A stretch of 64,000 nucleotides of DNA. It comes from Mojavia pulchra JT2-VF2 (GTDB lineage: Bacteria; Cyanobacteriota; Cyanobacteriia; Cyanobacteriales; Nostocaceae). Below the pieces are notes generated by a model, which saw only the letters and a program-made list of their open reading frames with translations, was not told the DNA's origin and searched no databases. A program made the position numbers and the translations under genes. Shown in pieces: positions 26,235-35,993 of the stretch (the first letter of the stretch is position 1; every line of letters starts with the position of its first letter). Location: the NCBI GenBank assembly GCA_019359325.1, contig JAHHHN010000001.1, positions 186,001-250,000 of the forward strand, read 5' to 3'.

Positions 26235-28112
26235 TTAAGAAGGATGAAAATAATCGTAAATTTCTTGAGCTAAACGTGGCCCAATGCCGGGAACCTCAGC
26301 AAGCTGTGTGGGTGTCGCTTGCCGAATATAATCAACAGAACGGAAATGCCCTAAAAGCACCTTTTGCCGATGGTGTCCCAAACCAGGAATTTCATCTAAG
26401 CGCGATCGCTTTAACTTGTCACTGCGCTGCTGACGATGGAAACTCACAGCAAATCGGTGCGCTTCATCTCGTAATCGTCGTAATAACTGCACTCCTGGTT
26501 GTTCTGCATCGGTTTCTAAAGGTTGGGATTCTCCTGGCAGAAAAATCTCCTCTTGTCGCTTGGCAAGACTAATAACTCGCAAGTCTTCTAATAAATTCAT
26601 CTCTTGCAAGACAGCCACAACCGATGATAACTGACCTTTACCACCATCGATCATAATTAAATCAGGCCAGTCAGGATTGCCAACCCGTGACAAATTTGGA
26701 TCTTCAGCATACTTACGGAAGCGACGCTGAATTACTTCAGCAAGACTGGCAAAATCATCTGAATGTCCTGTTGTGACTGTAGGATTTTTAATTTTGTAGT
26801 GGCGATAGTGTTGCTTGGCAGGTAACCCGTCGATAAATACTACTTGAGAAGCGACTGCGTTTGACCCCTGAATGTGAGAAATGTCATAACCTTCAATGCG
26901 GTGGGGTAAGTCAACTAAATCCAGAATAGTTGCTAAATCTTGCGTTGCTTGGTGGTTGCGATCGCCCAATTTCTGCATTCTTTGCAATTCATACAGGGCA
27001 TTGCGCTCTACCATCTCAATTAATTCTGCCTTAGTTTGCCGCTGGGGAGCCAAAATAGTGACTTTTCTACCTTTGCGTTGAGTTAAGATATCTGCCAATA
27101 TCTCTCCATCTGGCAGTTCATGCTGCACCAAAATTTCTGCGGGAATTTCTACCGAATCAGCAGTTTGGTAATGTTCTTCTAAAACCCGTTGTAAGATAGC
27201 ACCCGATTCGGCGTGTGCATCTGCTACAAATGCCAAGCGTCCTACCAATTGACCAGCCCGGATTTGGAATAACTGAATGCAGGCGTGTTGTTCATCAGTT
27301 GCGAGTGCGATCGCATCCCGTGAAACTGTATCATCCGGTAGGGAAACTTTTTGATCCGCAGTCAGCGACTTTAAACCACTAATTTGATCGCGAATCCGCG
27401 CTGCTGATTCAAAGTTCAGCCCCTCAGCGGCTTTTTGCATCTGTTGAGTCAATATATCAATCAGTTCCTGAGTCCGACCTTGGAATACCATCGCCACCTT
27501 TTGCACAGTTTTGCGATATTCTTCTGGTGGAACCATCTGTTGACATACGCCTGGGCAGCGTCCTAAATCATAGTTCAAGCAAGGGCGGTCTTTAAAAAGT
27601 GGTTGCGGTCTTTGTCGCAGTGGAAAGATGCGCTTACACAGGTGTAATATCCCTCTTAATAAACCCGCATCTGTATAAGGCCCGTAGAATTTATCTTTTT
27701 CTTTACCTAATTGACGTTTACGGGTAATAAAAATTCGAGGATAGTCTTCTGACCAAGTGATGCAGACATAAGGATATTTTTTATCGTCTTTGAGCAGCAC
27801 ATTAAAATATGGCTGGTGCTGCTTAATCAAGTTGGCTTCTAAAGCCAAAGCTTCAGCTTCAGTATCGGTGACAATGAATTCAATTTCTGCCACCTGCTTA
27901 ACCATTGTGGCAATGCGTTCACTTTTGTTGTAGGCATCACGGAAATAAGAACGGACACGCGATCGCAACTTCCGTGATTTCCCTATATAGATGATATGGT
28001 CGCCCCCGTCCCGCATGAAATAAACACCTGGTTCTGGTGGAATTTCGGCTAGACGGCTTTCTAGGCGTTCTGGATCTTTAACCAGTGTTTGAGCAGTTTT
28101 TGTCACTACCAA
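26235..28112 (-). CDS. uvrC: Excinuclease ABC subunit C
   Basis: 625 residues, normal length. UvrC makes both incisions around DNA lesions bound by UvrAB. The N-terminal GIY-YIG nuclease is seen in [20 protein letters not shown]; a Cys-containing stretch ([13 protein letters not shown]) follows; the UvrB-interacting helix pair is near [17 protein letters not shown]; the RNase H-like 3' incision domain includes [16 protein letters not shown] and [11 protein letters not shown]; two C-terminal helix-hairpin-helix motifs are in [13 protein letters not shown] and [13 protein letters not shown]. The start ATG at 28112 ([10 protein letters not shown]) is slightly upstream of the conserved core. Single gene. 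Confidence 0.97.
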   Translation of the reverse strand: MVVTKTAQTLVKDPERLESRLAEIPPEPGVYFMRDGGDHIIYIGKSRKLRSRVRSYFRDAYNKSERIATMVKQVAEIEFIVTDTEAEALALEANLIKQHQPYFNVLLKDDKKYPYVCITWSEDYPRIFITRKRQLGKEKDKFYGPYTDAGLLRGILHLCKRIFPLRQRPQPLFKDRPCLNYDLGRCPGVCQQMVPPEEYRKTVQKVAMVFQGRTQELIDILTQQMQKAAEGLNFESAARIRDQISGLKSLTADQKVSLPDDTVSRDAIALATDEQHACIQLFQIRAGQLVGRLAFVADAHAESGAILQRVLEEHYQTADSVEIPAEILVQHELPDGEILADILTQRKGRKVTILAPQRQTKAELIEMVERNALYELQRMQKLGDRNHQATQDLATILDLVDLPHRIEGYDISHIQGSNAVASQVVFIDGLPAKQHYRHYKIKNPTVTTGHSDDFASLAEVIQRRFRKYAEDPNLSRVGNPDWPDLIMIDGGKGQLSSVVAVLQEMNLLEDLRVISLAKRQEEIFLPGESQPLETDAEQPGVQLLRRLRDEAHRFAVSFHRQQRSDKLKRSRLDEIPGLGHHRQKVLLGHFRSVDYIRQATPTQLAEVPGIGPRLAQEIYDYFHPS

Positions 28113-28625
28113 AATCAGATAATTTATTACTCCACCTATCTCTATTGTAAAGAAAATAAATTCTTTGTGTTAATTTCAAAAGCTTTGTATCAAGTCAATA
28201 TTAAGTACAGACTGAGGGCTATTGCATCGTTACATTAATCCATAGCTAACCTTAATAAGATGATGTTTAGTTCGCATTACCAATAATTCATATAATTTTT
28301 ATAAAGCTAATAGCGCATTTTACGTAAATTTCCAAGTTGTGATGCAATAAATTGTTCTTTAACGCTGGAATACAACGTTTCTACTTATTTATTCACTGTG
28401 AAATCAAATTATAAATAAGCCAAATAAATAAAATATAAAATCTATAGCAATCCGGTTTAATTTTTGAAAAAATCGCCTACTTTTGAAGCTTAAGTGTAGG
28501 GTGGGTAATTCCCAGCGCTAGACGCTACAAGCTGGGTGTTTATGATTAATATTTATAAATTATGAAATATTAATTGAGACAAGCTTAGGAATATAGATGA
28601 CTTTGAAACCAATTACCGTGAGGTA
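28113..28625. other. 513-bp intergenic region
   Basis: AT-rich spacer upstream of uvrC. Near 28443 it has TATAGCAATCCGGTTTAATT, resembling one end of the MITE-like element at 25911. No gene recognised apart from the small frame starting at 28626. Confidence 0.4.
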
Positions 28626-28766
28626 ATGGTTGAAACATTGAACGAACTACAAATTACAACTTTACTGGTAGCAGAAACTCAACTTCAAGTTTATCAACTT
28701 AGTCGTTATGTAGCAATTTTTTGTAAGGCTGTTGAAAAATTAATCATCAAGCAGAAAATTGAGTAG
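28626..28766 (+). CDS. Possible 46-residue protein
   Basis: ATG at 28626 with GAGG five bases upstream, then an uninterrupted frame to TAG: MVETLNELQITTLLVAETQL, continuing with a helical Leu/Val/Tyr-rich part and ending KLIIKQKIE. It would be a small amphipathic helical protein. It converges on the response regulator gene at 28791. No family recognised; could be chance. Confidence 0.35.
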   Translation: MVETLNELQITTLLVAETQLQVYQLSRYVAIFCKAVEKLIIKQKIE

Positions 28767-28790
28767 CGAATAAAGAAAAAAGTACGAAGC

Positions 28791-29213
28791 TTATATGTGT
28801 TCAACAGCTAACTTCTCTTCGATTGCAAGCATCAAATCTTTGAGATTGATAGGTTTAACAAAGTAGCGACAAGCTCCTAATTTCATAGCTCGTTCTTGAT
28901 CTACTTTAAAAGCAAATGCGGAAACTACAATGATGGGTATCTTTGATAAGTCTGGTTTTTGCTGGATTTGTTCTAGCAGTGAATAACCATCAATGTCTGG
29001 TAATTTTAAATCAAGTAATATTAACTCCGGATGAAATTTTTCTACAGTCGAGAACAAAGCAGAACCTACTGACAAGCTGTAAACATCGTAGCCACAGTAA
29101 CTTAGATAGTCACTCAGCAGCATTCTATTAACATCATTGTCTTCAATTAGCAAAATGCGTCTAATTGGGCGCGAATATAATCGCTGTTTTATAGAAAGTA
29201 ATTGTGCCGTCAT
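28791..29213 (-). CDS. Single-domain response regulator (CheY-like)
   Basis: 140 residues, a receiver domain alone. Acidic pocket ILLIEDNDVNRMLLSDY, phospho-acceptor Asp in ELILLDLKLPDIDGY, the Ser switch in PIIVVSAFAF and the Lys in RYFVKPINLKDLM are all present, so it should be competent. No output domain, so it likely signals by protein contact or works in a phosphorelay. No kinase gene is adjacent on the same strand; the kinase remnant at 23.3-23.9 kb is broken and too far to be a partner by position. Confidence 0.93.
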   Translation of the reverse strand: MTAQLLSIKQRLYSRPIRRILLIEDNDVNRMLLSDYLSYCGYDVYSLSVGSALFSTVEKFHPELILLDLKLPDIDGYSLLEQIQQKPDLSKIPIIVVSAFAFKVDQERAMKLGACRYFVKPINLKDLMLAIEEKLAVEHI

Positions 29214-29886
29214 TGTTAGCTATGCTCTCAGTTCAAAATTCATAAATTATTGTCAAAAACTTAAACAAAAATCCATAGAAAGCGTTTGAAATAATAGCAA
29301 ATTCGCTCATCCAATGCAGCTACAAGTCTAATTAATTGAGTCTGCCTGCTTTTCCATGCTTCATCATAGTATGATCCTAAAGGCTATATCTAAAAAAAGT
29401 TAATATTTTCTTTAGCTCAATTTTGATGAAGTTGTGGTACTAAATAATTGGCTTATTTTAGAAGTTGCTGGTTACTGCGATCAGCAATGTGGGAACTTCT
29501 TTGCTTAATAGTTGTGCCGAGAACACAATTAATATCTGGTATTGGGCAGAAAGTATCCATATAAAAAGCATATAACTGCTCTTTTGCTTGATTATGACAT
29601 TTAAAGTACAAATTAAAATCAAGTTTAAGAAACTGAGATATCAATTAGGTAAGCCGCCTGTAGATTTTTAATAAAAAAATGACAAATACTGAAATATTTT
29701 TAAATAAATTTACTTAAGTATATTACAGTAGCATAAAAAACTATGTATAAGTTGAAGATTATTGGTTCTGGAACGCTACTGTTATCCGTTGAGGTCGTTA
29801 ATAGGTAATAAGTGATGGGTAATTAGCTCTTTTGCAAATTACCCATCACTACTTAAAAAAGTGATTACCCGTAATTAATATAATTA
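29214..29886. other. 673-bp intergenic region
   Basis: No credible gene. An inverted repeat with GTAATAAGTGATGGGTAATT and AATTACCCATCACTACTT lies at about 29808-29855. A 63-codon minus-strand frame near 29550 has no supporting features. The response regulator promoter should lie near 29220-29300. Confidence 0.4.
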
Positions 29887-30042
29887 GGACTTACGCACTT
29901 AAGTCTGAAACCCTGATCCCCCCTAACCCCCCTTAAAAAAGGGGGAACGTCTAAAGCCACGCCACTGAGGGAGTCGGGGAACCCACAAGGGCGCAGGGCT
30001 GCCCCTTTTTAAGGGAGTTGGGGGATCTGAGTGCGTAAGTTC
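29887..30042. mobile_element. MITE-like element, GACTTACGCA ends
   Basis: 156 bp. Left end GGACTTACGCACTT, right end AGTGCGTAAGTTC, inverted to each other. Long inner arms also pair: CCCTGATCCCCCCTAACCC on the left and AGTTGGGGGATCTG on the right, with runs of C, A and G. A palindromic GC-rich segment (CCACGCCACTGAGGGAGTCG) lies in the middle. The GACTTACGCA termini are familiar from miniature elements of Nostocales genomes. No coding capacity. Confidence 0.75.
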
Positions 30043-30244
30043 TGATAATTTATACTGTTACAAATTTCTAAGATTGTAGGTACAAATTATGCTTTCAAAA
30101 TTTGTGTTGATAGTTTTAGTTCTATGAAGGTAGAGTGCTAAAAGCTACCCACCTTCAAATGTACTTTTGAACACAAATTAGTTTTAGTCTCTTGTCAGCA
30201 GTGAGTGTTGAGTCTCACATAAAAGCTAGCTATAGCAATCAGTC

Positions 30245-31480
30245 CTACAGGAACTCAGCAATTCTCTCTACAGCCGTTTCTAACAAAGGCGGCTCATGCA
30301 CCAAAGCAAAGCGAACATAACCCTCGCCTGATTTCCCAAAGCCAGCACCAGGGGAAGCAGCTACTCCTGTTTTTTCTACTAGCTGAGTACAAAAGTCTAT
30401 AGAATTTTGGCTCCAAGCTGAGGGTAACTGTGCCCAGATATACATTGTGCCCTGGGGAGTGGGAACGTGCCAGCCAATGCGGTGTAAAGCACTAATAAAA
30501 GCATCACGACGTTGGCGAAAGGTACTAACAGCTGCTTCTACTCCAGCTTGGGGACCTGTCAAGGCAGCGATCGCACCATTTAAAATACCCCGATACTGAT
30601 TAAAATCAACGGCTGCTTTTACCTGACGTAAGGCGCGAATCAAATCAGCATTGCCGATGGCATAACCAATGCGGAAGCCACCCATATTGTATGACTTGGA
30701 AAGGGTGAAGAATTCAATTGAAATGCTTTTATCTGGGTCAGCTTGTAGGATTGAGGGGACTAGTGATTGGGGATTGGCGATTGGGGATTGGGTATTGGAA
30801 GAAATCTTTCCTAGCCCCCAATCTCCCGGTTCCTCAAATACCAAATCTACGTAAGGGAAATCGTGAACCAGAACAATATTGTGTTGCTGACAAAAGGCGA
30901 CTGCTTCTTTGAAAAAAGACAAAGGAGCGATCGCGGCGGTGGGATTGTGAGGATAGCTTAAAACCATCATCCGCGATTGTGCTAAGACAGGAGTGGGAAT
31001 ATCACTCAATACTGGTAAAAAATTATTTTCTGCCTTTAACTGCATAGGATAGATTTGACCACTAGCTAAATACACTCCCCCAGCATGGGAAGGGTAGCCT
31101 GGATCGAGCAATAGAGCAAAATCTCCAGGATTGAGTAGTGCTAAAGGCAAATGGGCAGTCCCTTCCTGCGAACCAATCAAAGGCAGTACTTCGGTTTCTG
31201 GATCAATTTTGATACCAAATTTCTTTTCGTACCAGTTAGCCGCAGCTTGGCGAAATCCTTGAGTACCATGAAACAGCAAATAACCGTGGGTAGCGTGATC
31301 GTGAAGGGACTGGGCGATCGCCTCAATTACATGAGCTTCAGCTGGTAAATCAGAAGATCCTAGCGACAGATCAATTAACTGCCTGCCAGCAGCCAAGGCA
31401 GTAGCCTTGGCTCTATCCATATCTGCAAATACATTAGATTGCAGGGGTTGTAAACGCTTTGCAAACTGTATGTTAGTCAT
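30245..31480 (-). CDS. Class I/II PLP aminotransferase (LL-DAP/AspAT-like)
   Basis: 411 residues, fold-type I. The PLP-binding Lys is in TLSKSYNMGGFRIGYAIG; substrate and cofactor residues are in LSYPHNPTAA and VHDFPYVDLVF, and the C-terminal Arg is in GYVRFALVH. It resembles proteins annotated as LL-diaminopimelate or aspartate/methionine aminotransferases; the substrate cannot be fixed. Between FEEPGDWGLG and ILQADP there is an added stretch, SSNTQSPIANPQSLV, encoded by the GGGGATTGG-type short repeat at about 30758-30800. It keeps the frame and probably forms a surface loop. Gene stands alone. Confidence 0.88.
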   Translation of the reverse strand: MTNIQFAKRLQPLQSNVFADMDRAKATALAAGRQLIDLSLGSSDLPAEAHVIEAIAQSLHDHATHGYLLFHGTQGFRQAAANWYEKKFGIKIDPETEVLPLIGSQEGTAHLPLALLNPGDFALLLDPGYPSHAGGVYLASGQIYPMQLKAENNFLPVLSDIPTPVLAQSRMMVLSYPHNPTAAIAPLSFFKEAVAFCQQHNIVLVHDFPYVDLVFEEPGDWGLGKISSNTQSPIANPQSLVPSILQADPDKSISIEFFTLSKSYNMGGFRIGYAIGNADLIRALRQVKAAVDFNQYRGILNGAIAALTGPQAGVEAAVSTFRQRRDAFISALHRIGWHVPTPQGTMYIWAQLPSAWSQNSIDFCTQLVEKTGVAASPGAGFGKSGEGYVRFALVHEPPLLETAVERIAEFL

Positions 31481-31553
31481 TTATCGATTGTTAGTGGTTA
31501 GTAGCCAGTTGTCAGTTGTTTTTTGCTGCTGACTACTGACGACTGACCACTGC

Positions 31554-31889
31554 CTAATTATTATTTAAGTGTGTATCTAAGATACTCATTAATTTGTCTT
31601 TACTAATGACTCCCTCAGTCGATATCAACAATTGTTCACCTTTAACTAGCCTGAGAGCCGGCACACCTTCCACCTGGTACTTTTTAACAGTAAGTGGATT
31701 GGGATCGACTTCCATTTTAACGACTTTGAGGCGATCGCTGTACGTAGTGGCAGCAAAGTTAATTAGTGGTGACATTAATTGACAAGGCCCACACCAGGAA
31801 GCCCAAAAGTAAACCAATACTGGCAGATCGGCTGTTAAAACTTCGGTTTCAAACTCAGCATCAGTTATGGTGATTACACCTTTACTCAT
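31554..31889 (-). CDS. Thioredoxin-family protein
   Basis: 111 residues from the ATG at 31889 (MSKGVITITDAEFE). Active site FWASWCGPCQLM and the cis-Pro turn EGVPALRLV (VPA, where most thioredoxins have VPT). One domain, no signal peptide, so a cytosolic thiol-disulfide reductase. Four more codons upstream (from 31901) are open but add nothing. The cis-Pro neighbour Ala for Thr may shift partner specificity toward atypical plant/cyanobacterial thioredoxins. Confidence 0.9.
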   Translation of the reverse strand: MSKGVITITDAEFETEVLTADLPVLVYFWASWCGPCQLMSPLINFAATTYSDRLKVVKMEVDPNPLTVKKYQVEGVPALRLVKGEQLLISTEGVISKDKLMSILDTHLNNN

Positions 31890-32024
31890 TGCAGTCTCCA
31901 TCAGGTGGCATCGATCAAAGTTGGCACACAGAATACTCTATCCCAATCTGAGTGCTGAGTGCTGTGAATGCAAAATCCCACAACCAAAGGGCGTGGGACT
32001 AGCTCAAATAATTTATCTAAAATA

Positions 32025-32798
32025 TTACATCTGATCCAATTGTTTGCGTAGAGAATCCAACTCAGCGTCAACTACTTCGTTAGATTTAGGAGCGGTAGTT
32101 TGCTGTTGCGGTGGCAGTTGAGGTTGATTGGGCGGACTGGCGGGTGCAAGCGAAGCTTTCAAAGCTGCCAATTCATCATCAACATCGCTACCAGATTCCA
32201 AACGTGCAAATTGTGATTCTAAATCGGCACCTGCCAAGTCTCCTGCTGACTGAGCGCGGGCTTCCTGCATTAAGACTTTTTCTTCCATCCGCTCGAAAGC
32301 AGACATAGCGCTACTGGTATTCATACCACTTACCATGTTTTGGAGTTGCTCTTGGGCTTTGGCAGTAGTGATCCGAGCTTTGAGCATTTCTTTCTTGGTT
32401 TTGGCTTCAGAAATCTTGCTTTCCAGCTGGATTAAGTTGCGCTTGAGAGTTTCAACTTGAACGCTTTGCTGATCTAGGCTGGCTTTAAGTGCAGAACTAG
32501 TATCGTTGTAAGTCTTTTTACGTTCCAGAGCTTGCCGTGCTAGGTTTTCATCACCTTTTTGTAGCGCTAGTTGAGCATTGCGTTGCCACTTATTAATTTC
32601 ATTTTGGGCATCATTGTACTGTTTCTCAGTGCGCTTTTGAGCAGCGATCGCTTGGGCAACTCCCTGACGCAGCTGTACTAAGTCCTCCTGCATCTCCAGG
32701 ATGGCTTGTTCCAGCATTTTTTCAGGATCTTCAGCTTTATTTACTAAGTCGTTGAGGTTAGCACCGACTACCCGCTTAATACGATCAAATAATCCCAT
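32025..32798 (-). CDS. vipp1: VIPP1 (IM30), PspA-family membrane protein
   Basis: 257 residues of the ESCRT-III-like PspA/VIPP1 superfamily, needed for thylakoid biogenesis and membrane repair. The N-terminal amphipathic helix MGLFDRIKRVVGANLNDLV binds membranes, followed by the long helical hairpin. It carries the VIPP1-specific extension: a Pro/Gln-rich linker (PNQPQLPPQQQTTAP) and a C-terminal helix ending ELDSLRKQLDQM. A second family member without this tail lies upstream at 33247-33936. Start ATG 32798 follows an AAGG-containing stretch. Confidence 0.94.
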   Translation of the reverse strand: MGLFDRIKRVVGANLNDLVNKAEDPEKMLEQAILEMQEDLVQLRQGVAQAIAAQKRTEKQYNDAQNEINKWQRNAQLALQKGDENLARQALERKKTYNDTSSALKASLDQQSVQVETLKRNLIQLESKISEAKTKKEMLKARITTAKAQEQLQNMVSGMNTSSAMSAFERMEEKVLMQEARAQSAGDLAGADLESQFARLESGSDVDDELAALKASLAPASPPNQPQLPPQQQTTAPKSNEVVDAELDSLRKQLDQM

Positions 32799-33246
32799 AA
32801 CTTTGGTTTTCCTTGTGTAGTTTCCGCAATTTGTTGGACAGTTAACGTTTTTACTGTTTAATAGCAGCTACTTATTCCAATGTAATCTTTTCGGCTGATA
32901 ACAGTACCCCCCAACACCTCTTAATTGTTAAGATATACCCCCGCCTCGGTAATTGCCCAATCATTAAAGCTCTTGAATAAACTGAGTGCCCAGTTGTGAG
33001 TGCTGAGTGAATAAACTAATGAATCTTTTGGTTAGCACTCGTTACTGGGTATTCAATACTGTCTTAGCACCCGGTATATACCCTTGGAGGTAAACCAACG
33101 CCACTTGCTCCACTTGGGGAGCCACCCCCGTGGGCGGGTTCCCCGACTTGAGGGGAGTGGCGTGAAACCCCTGCGTACCCGTCAGTGGCTCCTCCTGGCA
33201 ACTTCTCTTCTTGTGGACGGTCTTTTAACTTAGAACTCAGCACTTT
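32799..33246. repeat. 448-bp spacer with hairpin repeats
   Basis: Between the two PspA-family genes. It contains CTGAGTG short repeats (about 32990-33060) and a large palindromic element around 33085-33210, with ACGCCACT/AGTGGCGT arms and an inner GGGGAGCC/GGTTCCCC pair. No gene. The vipp1 promoter should lie near 32810-32900, so the two paralogs are probably transcribed separately. Confidence 0.5.
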
Positions 33247-33936
33247 TCATTGCTGTTGTGGTGGTGTGTTACTGGTATCATCTAAAACCTGCACTTTCAT
33301 TGCTGCCAATTCAGCATTAATATCATTAGTAGCTTCTAACGAAGCAAATTGTTTTTGCAGGTCGTCGCCACCAAGTTGAGCGATCGCTTCTGATTTTGCT
33401 TCTATCTGTAAAACTTTTTCTTCCATGCGCTCAAAGGCGTTCAGACTGCTTGTAGAAGAAACTCCACTCAGCATTTCCTGAAGTTTAAAAGATGCTTCAG
33501 CCGAACGAGCGCGAGCAATGTACATATCTTTTTTAGTTTTTGCCTCGGAAATTTTTAACTCCAGTCCCCGCATATCTTGTTTTAGTTTAACCACCACATC
33601 ATTTTGCTCCGATTTTTGGTTAGAGAGCGCTGTGGCGGTTTCTTGGTAAGCTCGGCGTTTGGTGAGAGCTTCCCTTGCTAGCGTTTCGTTGCCTTGTTGC
33701 AGTGCTAGTTGAGCGCGGCGATACCATTCTTGTGCTGTAGACTCGGCACTTACTGCCTGCCTTTCGGTACGTTTTTGAATAGCGATCGCTTGTGCTACTC
33801 CACGTCGCAATTGCACGAGATTTTCTTGCATCTCTAAGACAGTTTTCTCAAGAACCTTTTCTGGATCTTCCGCACTGCCGATCAAACTATTAAGGTTAGC
33901 GCGAAACAAGCGCAGGATACGCTTCATCACTTCCAT
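33247..33936 (-). CDS. pspA: PspA-family protein without the VIPP1 tail
   Basis: 229 residues. Aligns with the neighbour from the first residue (MEVMKRILRLFRANLNSLIG against MGLFDRIKRVVGANLNDLV) and through the hairpin (EDPEKVLEKTVLEMQENLVQ). It ends soon after the helical core (VLDDTSNTPPQQQ) and lacks the C-terminal helix, so it is a PspA rather than VIPP1. Expected role: membrane-stress protection. The start at 33936 has GGAG seven bases upstream. A tandem PspA/VIPP1 arrangement suggests duplication followed by division of labour. Confidence 0.9.
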   Translation of the reverse strand: MEVMKRILRLFRANLNSLIGSAEDPEKVLEKTVLEMQENLVQLRRGVAQAIAIQKRTERQAVSAESTAQEWYRRAQLALQQGNETLAREALTKRRAYQETATALSNQKSEQNDVVVKLKQDMRGLELKISEAKTKKDMYIARARSAEASFKLQEMLSGVSSTSSLNAFERMEEKVLQIEAKSEAIAQLGGDDLQKQFASLEATNDINAELAAMKVQVLDDTSNTPPQQQ

Positions 33937-34020
33937 GTCGGCTCTCCATTCAGTTTTTGCCAGTCACTTGGCAGGGGCTAATTATCATGTTTTTCTCATT
34001 ATCGCCTAGATTTTTGCCAC

Positions 34021-35304
34021 TTATGGCTGCTGAATCCGTGCTTTAATTCCTTTTGCCTCTAGCAGTTGTATATGCTTTTGGACTTCCTGTTGGGTTTTAA
34101 AAGCACCAAGAAAAATCAGTTTGTTGTCGAGTGATAAATAAGCATCTGGAATTATTTCTCGTACCAAGGTGTAAGCGCGATCGCCTTGATTATCTGTTAC
34201 TACATGATAAAAGCCATCTGCTGACGGTTTGATTTCTGGATTTGGCAGGGTTTGGTCGGCAGGTGGAGAATTTTGTGCGGTTTGGTCAGTTGAGGCTATG
34301 GGTGAATTGATTGGTACAGGCAATTCACCTGTTGGATTGGCAGGTTGTTGGGAGGGCAATTGTATGGGTGGTGTCTCTACCGGAGTAACTGTTGGTGCAG
34401 GGGCTAGGCTGGGTAATGGTGTGGGGGTTGTTTGGTCTTTGGGTTTTAAGCCCACAACATCAATTGGATCTTTAACTTCTGGAAACTCTTTGGCGGCTAA
34501 ATTAGGATACTTGGGTATGGGAGTGAGTTCTACCTCTGGCTTAGGTTGGGGAATACTCTCAACTTTGGCAGTATTTTCCTTAGAAGGAGACGAATTGCTG
34601 TTAAACAATTTGCTTATATTGATCTGTGTCAAGCTTTTAGGGTTGAACACTATAAAGCCTAAGGTCAGGCTTGCTACTAATAGCAGTAGCATAGAACCAA
34701 TACCCAAAGGTGATAATAAACCGTCGTTAGAATTGCTGGGCTTTTTCGTTTGTGATTGTTCGTCTGTTAAACTTCGCAGCAGAGCTTCACTAGATTCTAA
34801 GTAGTCATCTGGCGCTTTAGGGGTTTCATCCGGGTGTAAAAGATTTTCACTCTTATTAGCTTGAACTCCTGCCCGGACTATGCTGCTGCCAGAATTTATC
34901 CGGGGCGGAGGTGGGGGTGGTGGAGTTTGTGTTTTGGGAACTTCCGGGATGGAGGGTAGATCAAAATTATCCAGATCCTCAGTCTTTGCTGTAGCTGCTA
35001 CTGGTTCTCTCTGAGGAGTATCGGGTGCAGAAGCAGGCGGTGTGTTAACTTTAATTTCTGTTACTGATTGCTGAGGTTGGTCTAATGTCGTACTAACAGA
35101 GACCGACTGCTGGGATGGACTACTAATGTAATTTCCCATGCGGGGTTGATTCGGTATCCTCGTGCCAGTTCGCGTGCGTCGATATCGAGCTAACTCTTGA
35201 TCTAACTGTACTTCTAAACTCGCCAGTGCTGCTGCTAGTGCTGGCTTCAACCCAGGTGTTTTAGACGCTTGAGTGCCGGAATCTATTAAGGGGTTTTGAC
35301 TCAT
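34021..35304 (-). CDS. Single-pass membrane protein with SPOR-like C terminus
   Basis: 427 residues. The N-terminal 190 are Pro/Thr/Ser-rich with a coiled start (LAAALASLEVQLDQELARY). One membrane helix lies at about 204-222 (GIGSMLLLLVASLTLGFIVF), followed by a Pro-rich outside region and a compact C-terminal domain (DGFYHVVTDNQGDRAYTLV, then LIFLGAFKTQQEVQKHIQ). That end has the size and pattern of a SPOR-like peptidoglycan-binding domain (Gly-Ala-Phe plus Lys-x-x-Glu spacing). A role at the cell wall or division site is inferred. The next gene upstream (35430) is divergent. Confidence 0.7.
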   Translation of the reverse strand: MSQNPLIDSGTQASKTPGLKPALAAALASLEVQLDQELARYRRTRTGTRIPNQPRMGNYISSPSQQSVSVSTTLDQPQQSVTEIKVNTPPASAPDTPQREPVAATAKTEDLDNFDLPSIPEVPKTQTPPPPPPPRINSGSSIVRAGVQANKSENLLHPDETPKAPDDYLESSEALLRSLTDEQSQTKKPSNSNDGLLSPLGIGSMLLLLVASLTLGFIVFNPKSLTQINISKLFNSNSSPSKENTAKVESIPQPKPEVELTPIPKYPNLAAKEFPEVKDPIDVVGLKPKDQTTPTPLPSLAPAPTVTPVETPPIQLPSQQPANPTGELPVPINSPIASTDQTAQNSPPADQTLPNPEIKPSADGFYHVVTDNQGDRAYTLVREIIPDAYLSLDNKLIFLGAFKTQQEVQKHIQLLEAKGIKARIQQP

Positions 35305-35429
35305 TGCCTCTGTGCCTCAAACATGGACGGCTGGATTCAACTTTCAGATACATTTGTGCCAATACTAGCGAAAATTATCTAATAGATAGACCCTATAACC
35401 AAGCTCAATTTTGACGCTTTTTTAGCAAG

Positions 35430-35993
35430 ATGTCGTTTAAATCAGTTAATGATATTTTAGGTGTTCTGGAAAAGCAGGCTAAATGGCAGGAACAACCTTT
35501 TCAGTGCTTGCTTCAATGTTGGGCGGAAGTTGTCGGAGTCGTAGTTGCAGCACATACTCGACCATTGTCAATTCAGCGCGATGTTTTAAGAGTAGCTACT
35601 TCTAGCGCGGCTTGGGCACAAAATCTGACTTTTAAACGTCAAACATTGATTTTGAAGTTAAATGAAAAGCTACCCACACCTTTAGGAGATATTCGCTTTT
35701 CTACCGCTGGTTGGCAGTCTCCACCAGAGGAGCGAAAGCAGCAACCATCAATTTTGCCGCATGAGCATCCCAGTTACCTTGGTGATGCGAGTAGCTCTCC
35801 CCAAAATGTTACGCCACCTGAGATGAATGCAAAGGCTGCTTTTGGGCGTTGGGCTAAGGCCAAACAAGTGCGATCGCATGGTTTACCTCTTTGCCCTCAG
35901 TGTGAATCTCCCACCCCACCAGGTGAACTCCAGCGTTGGCGTGTCTGTTCTTTCTGTGCTGCTAAGGAGTTATCAAGCAGTTTTCAACGCTAA
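35430..35993 (+). CDS. DciA-like DUF721 protein with C-terminal zinc ribbon
   Basis: 187 residues. The N-terminal half is a DUF721 domain (GVLEKQAKWQEQPF, WAEVVGVVVAAHTRPLSIQR, LRVATSSAAWAQNLTFKRQ), the family of DciA, the replicative helicase loader of bacteria without DnaC/DnaI. The C-terminal part has two Cys pairs, LCPQCESPTPPGELQRWR and VCSFCAAK, which should form a zinc ribbon. A role in DnaB loading is inferred from the domain. It is divergent from the SPOR-like gene. Codon use is like neighbouring genes. Confidence 0.8.
   Translation: MSFKSVNDILGVLEKQAKWQEQPFQCLLQCWAEVVGVVVAAHTRPLSIQRDVLRVATSSAAWAQNLTFKRQTLILKLNEKLPTPLGDIRFSTAGWQSPPEERKQQPSILPHEHPSYLGDASSSPQNVTPPEMNAKAAFGRWAKAKQVRSHGLPLCPQCESPTPPGELQRWRVCSFCAAKELSSSFQR

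Noticed and set aside
29453-29644. 63-codon minus-strand frame
   Set aside because: No ribosome binding site, no recognisable motif, AT-rich spacer composition.
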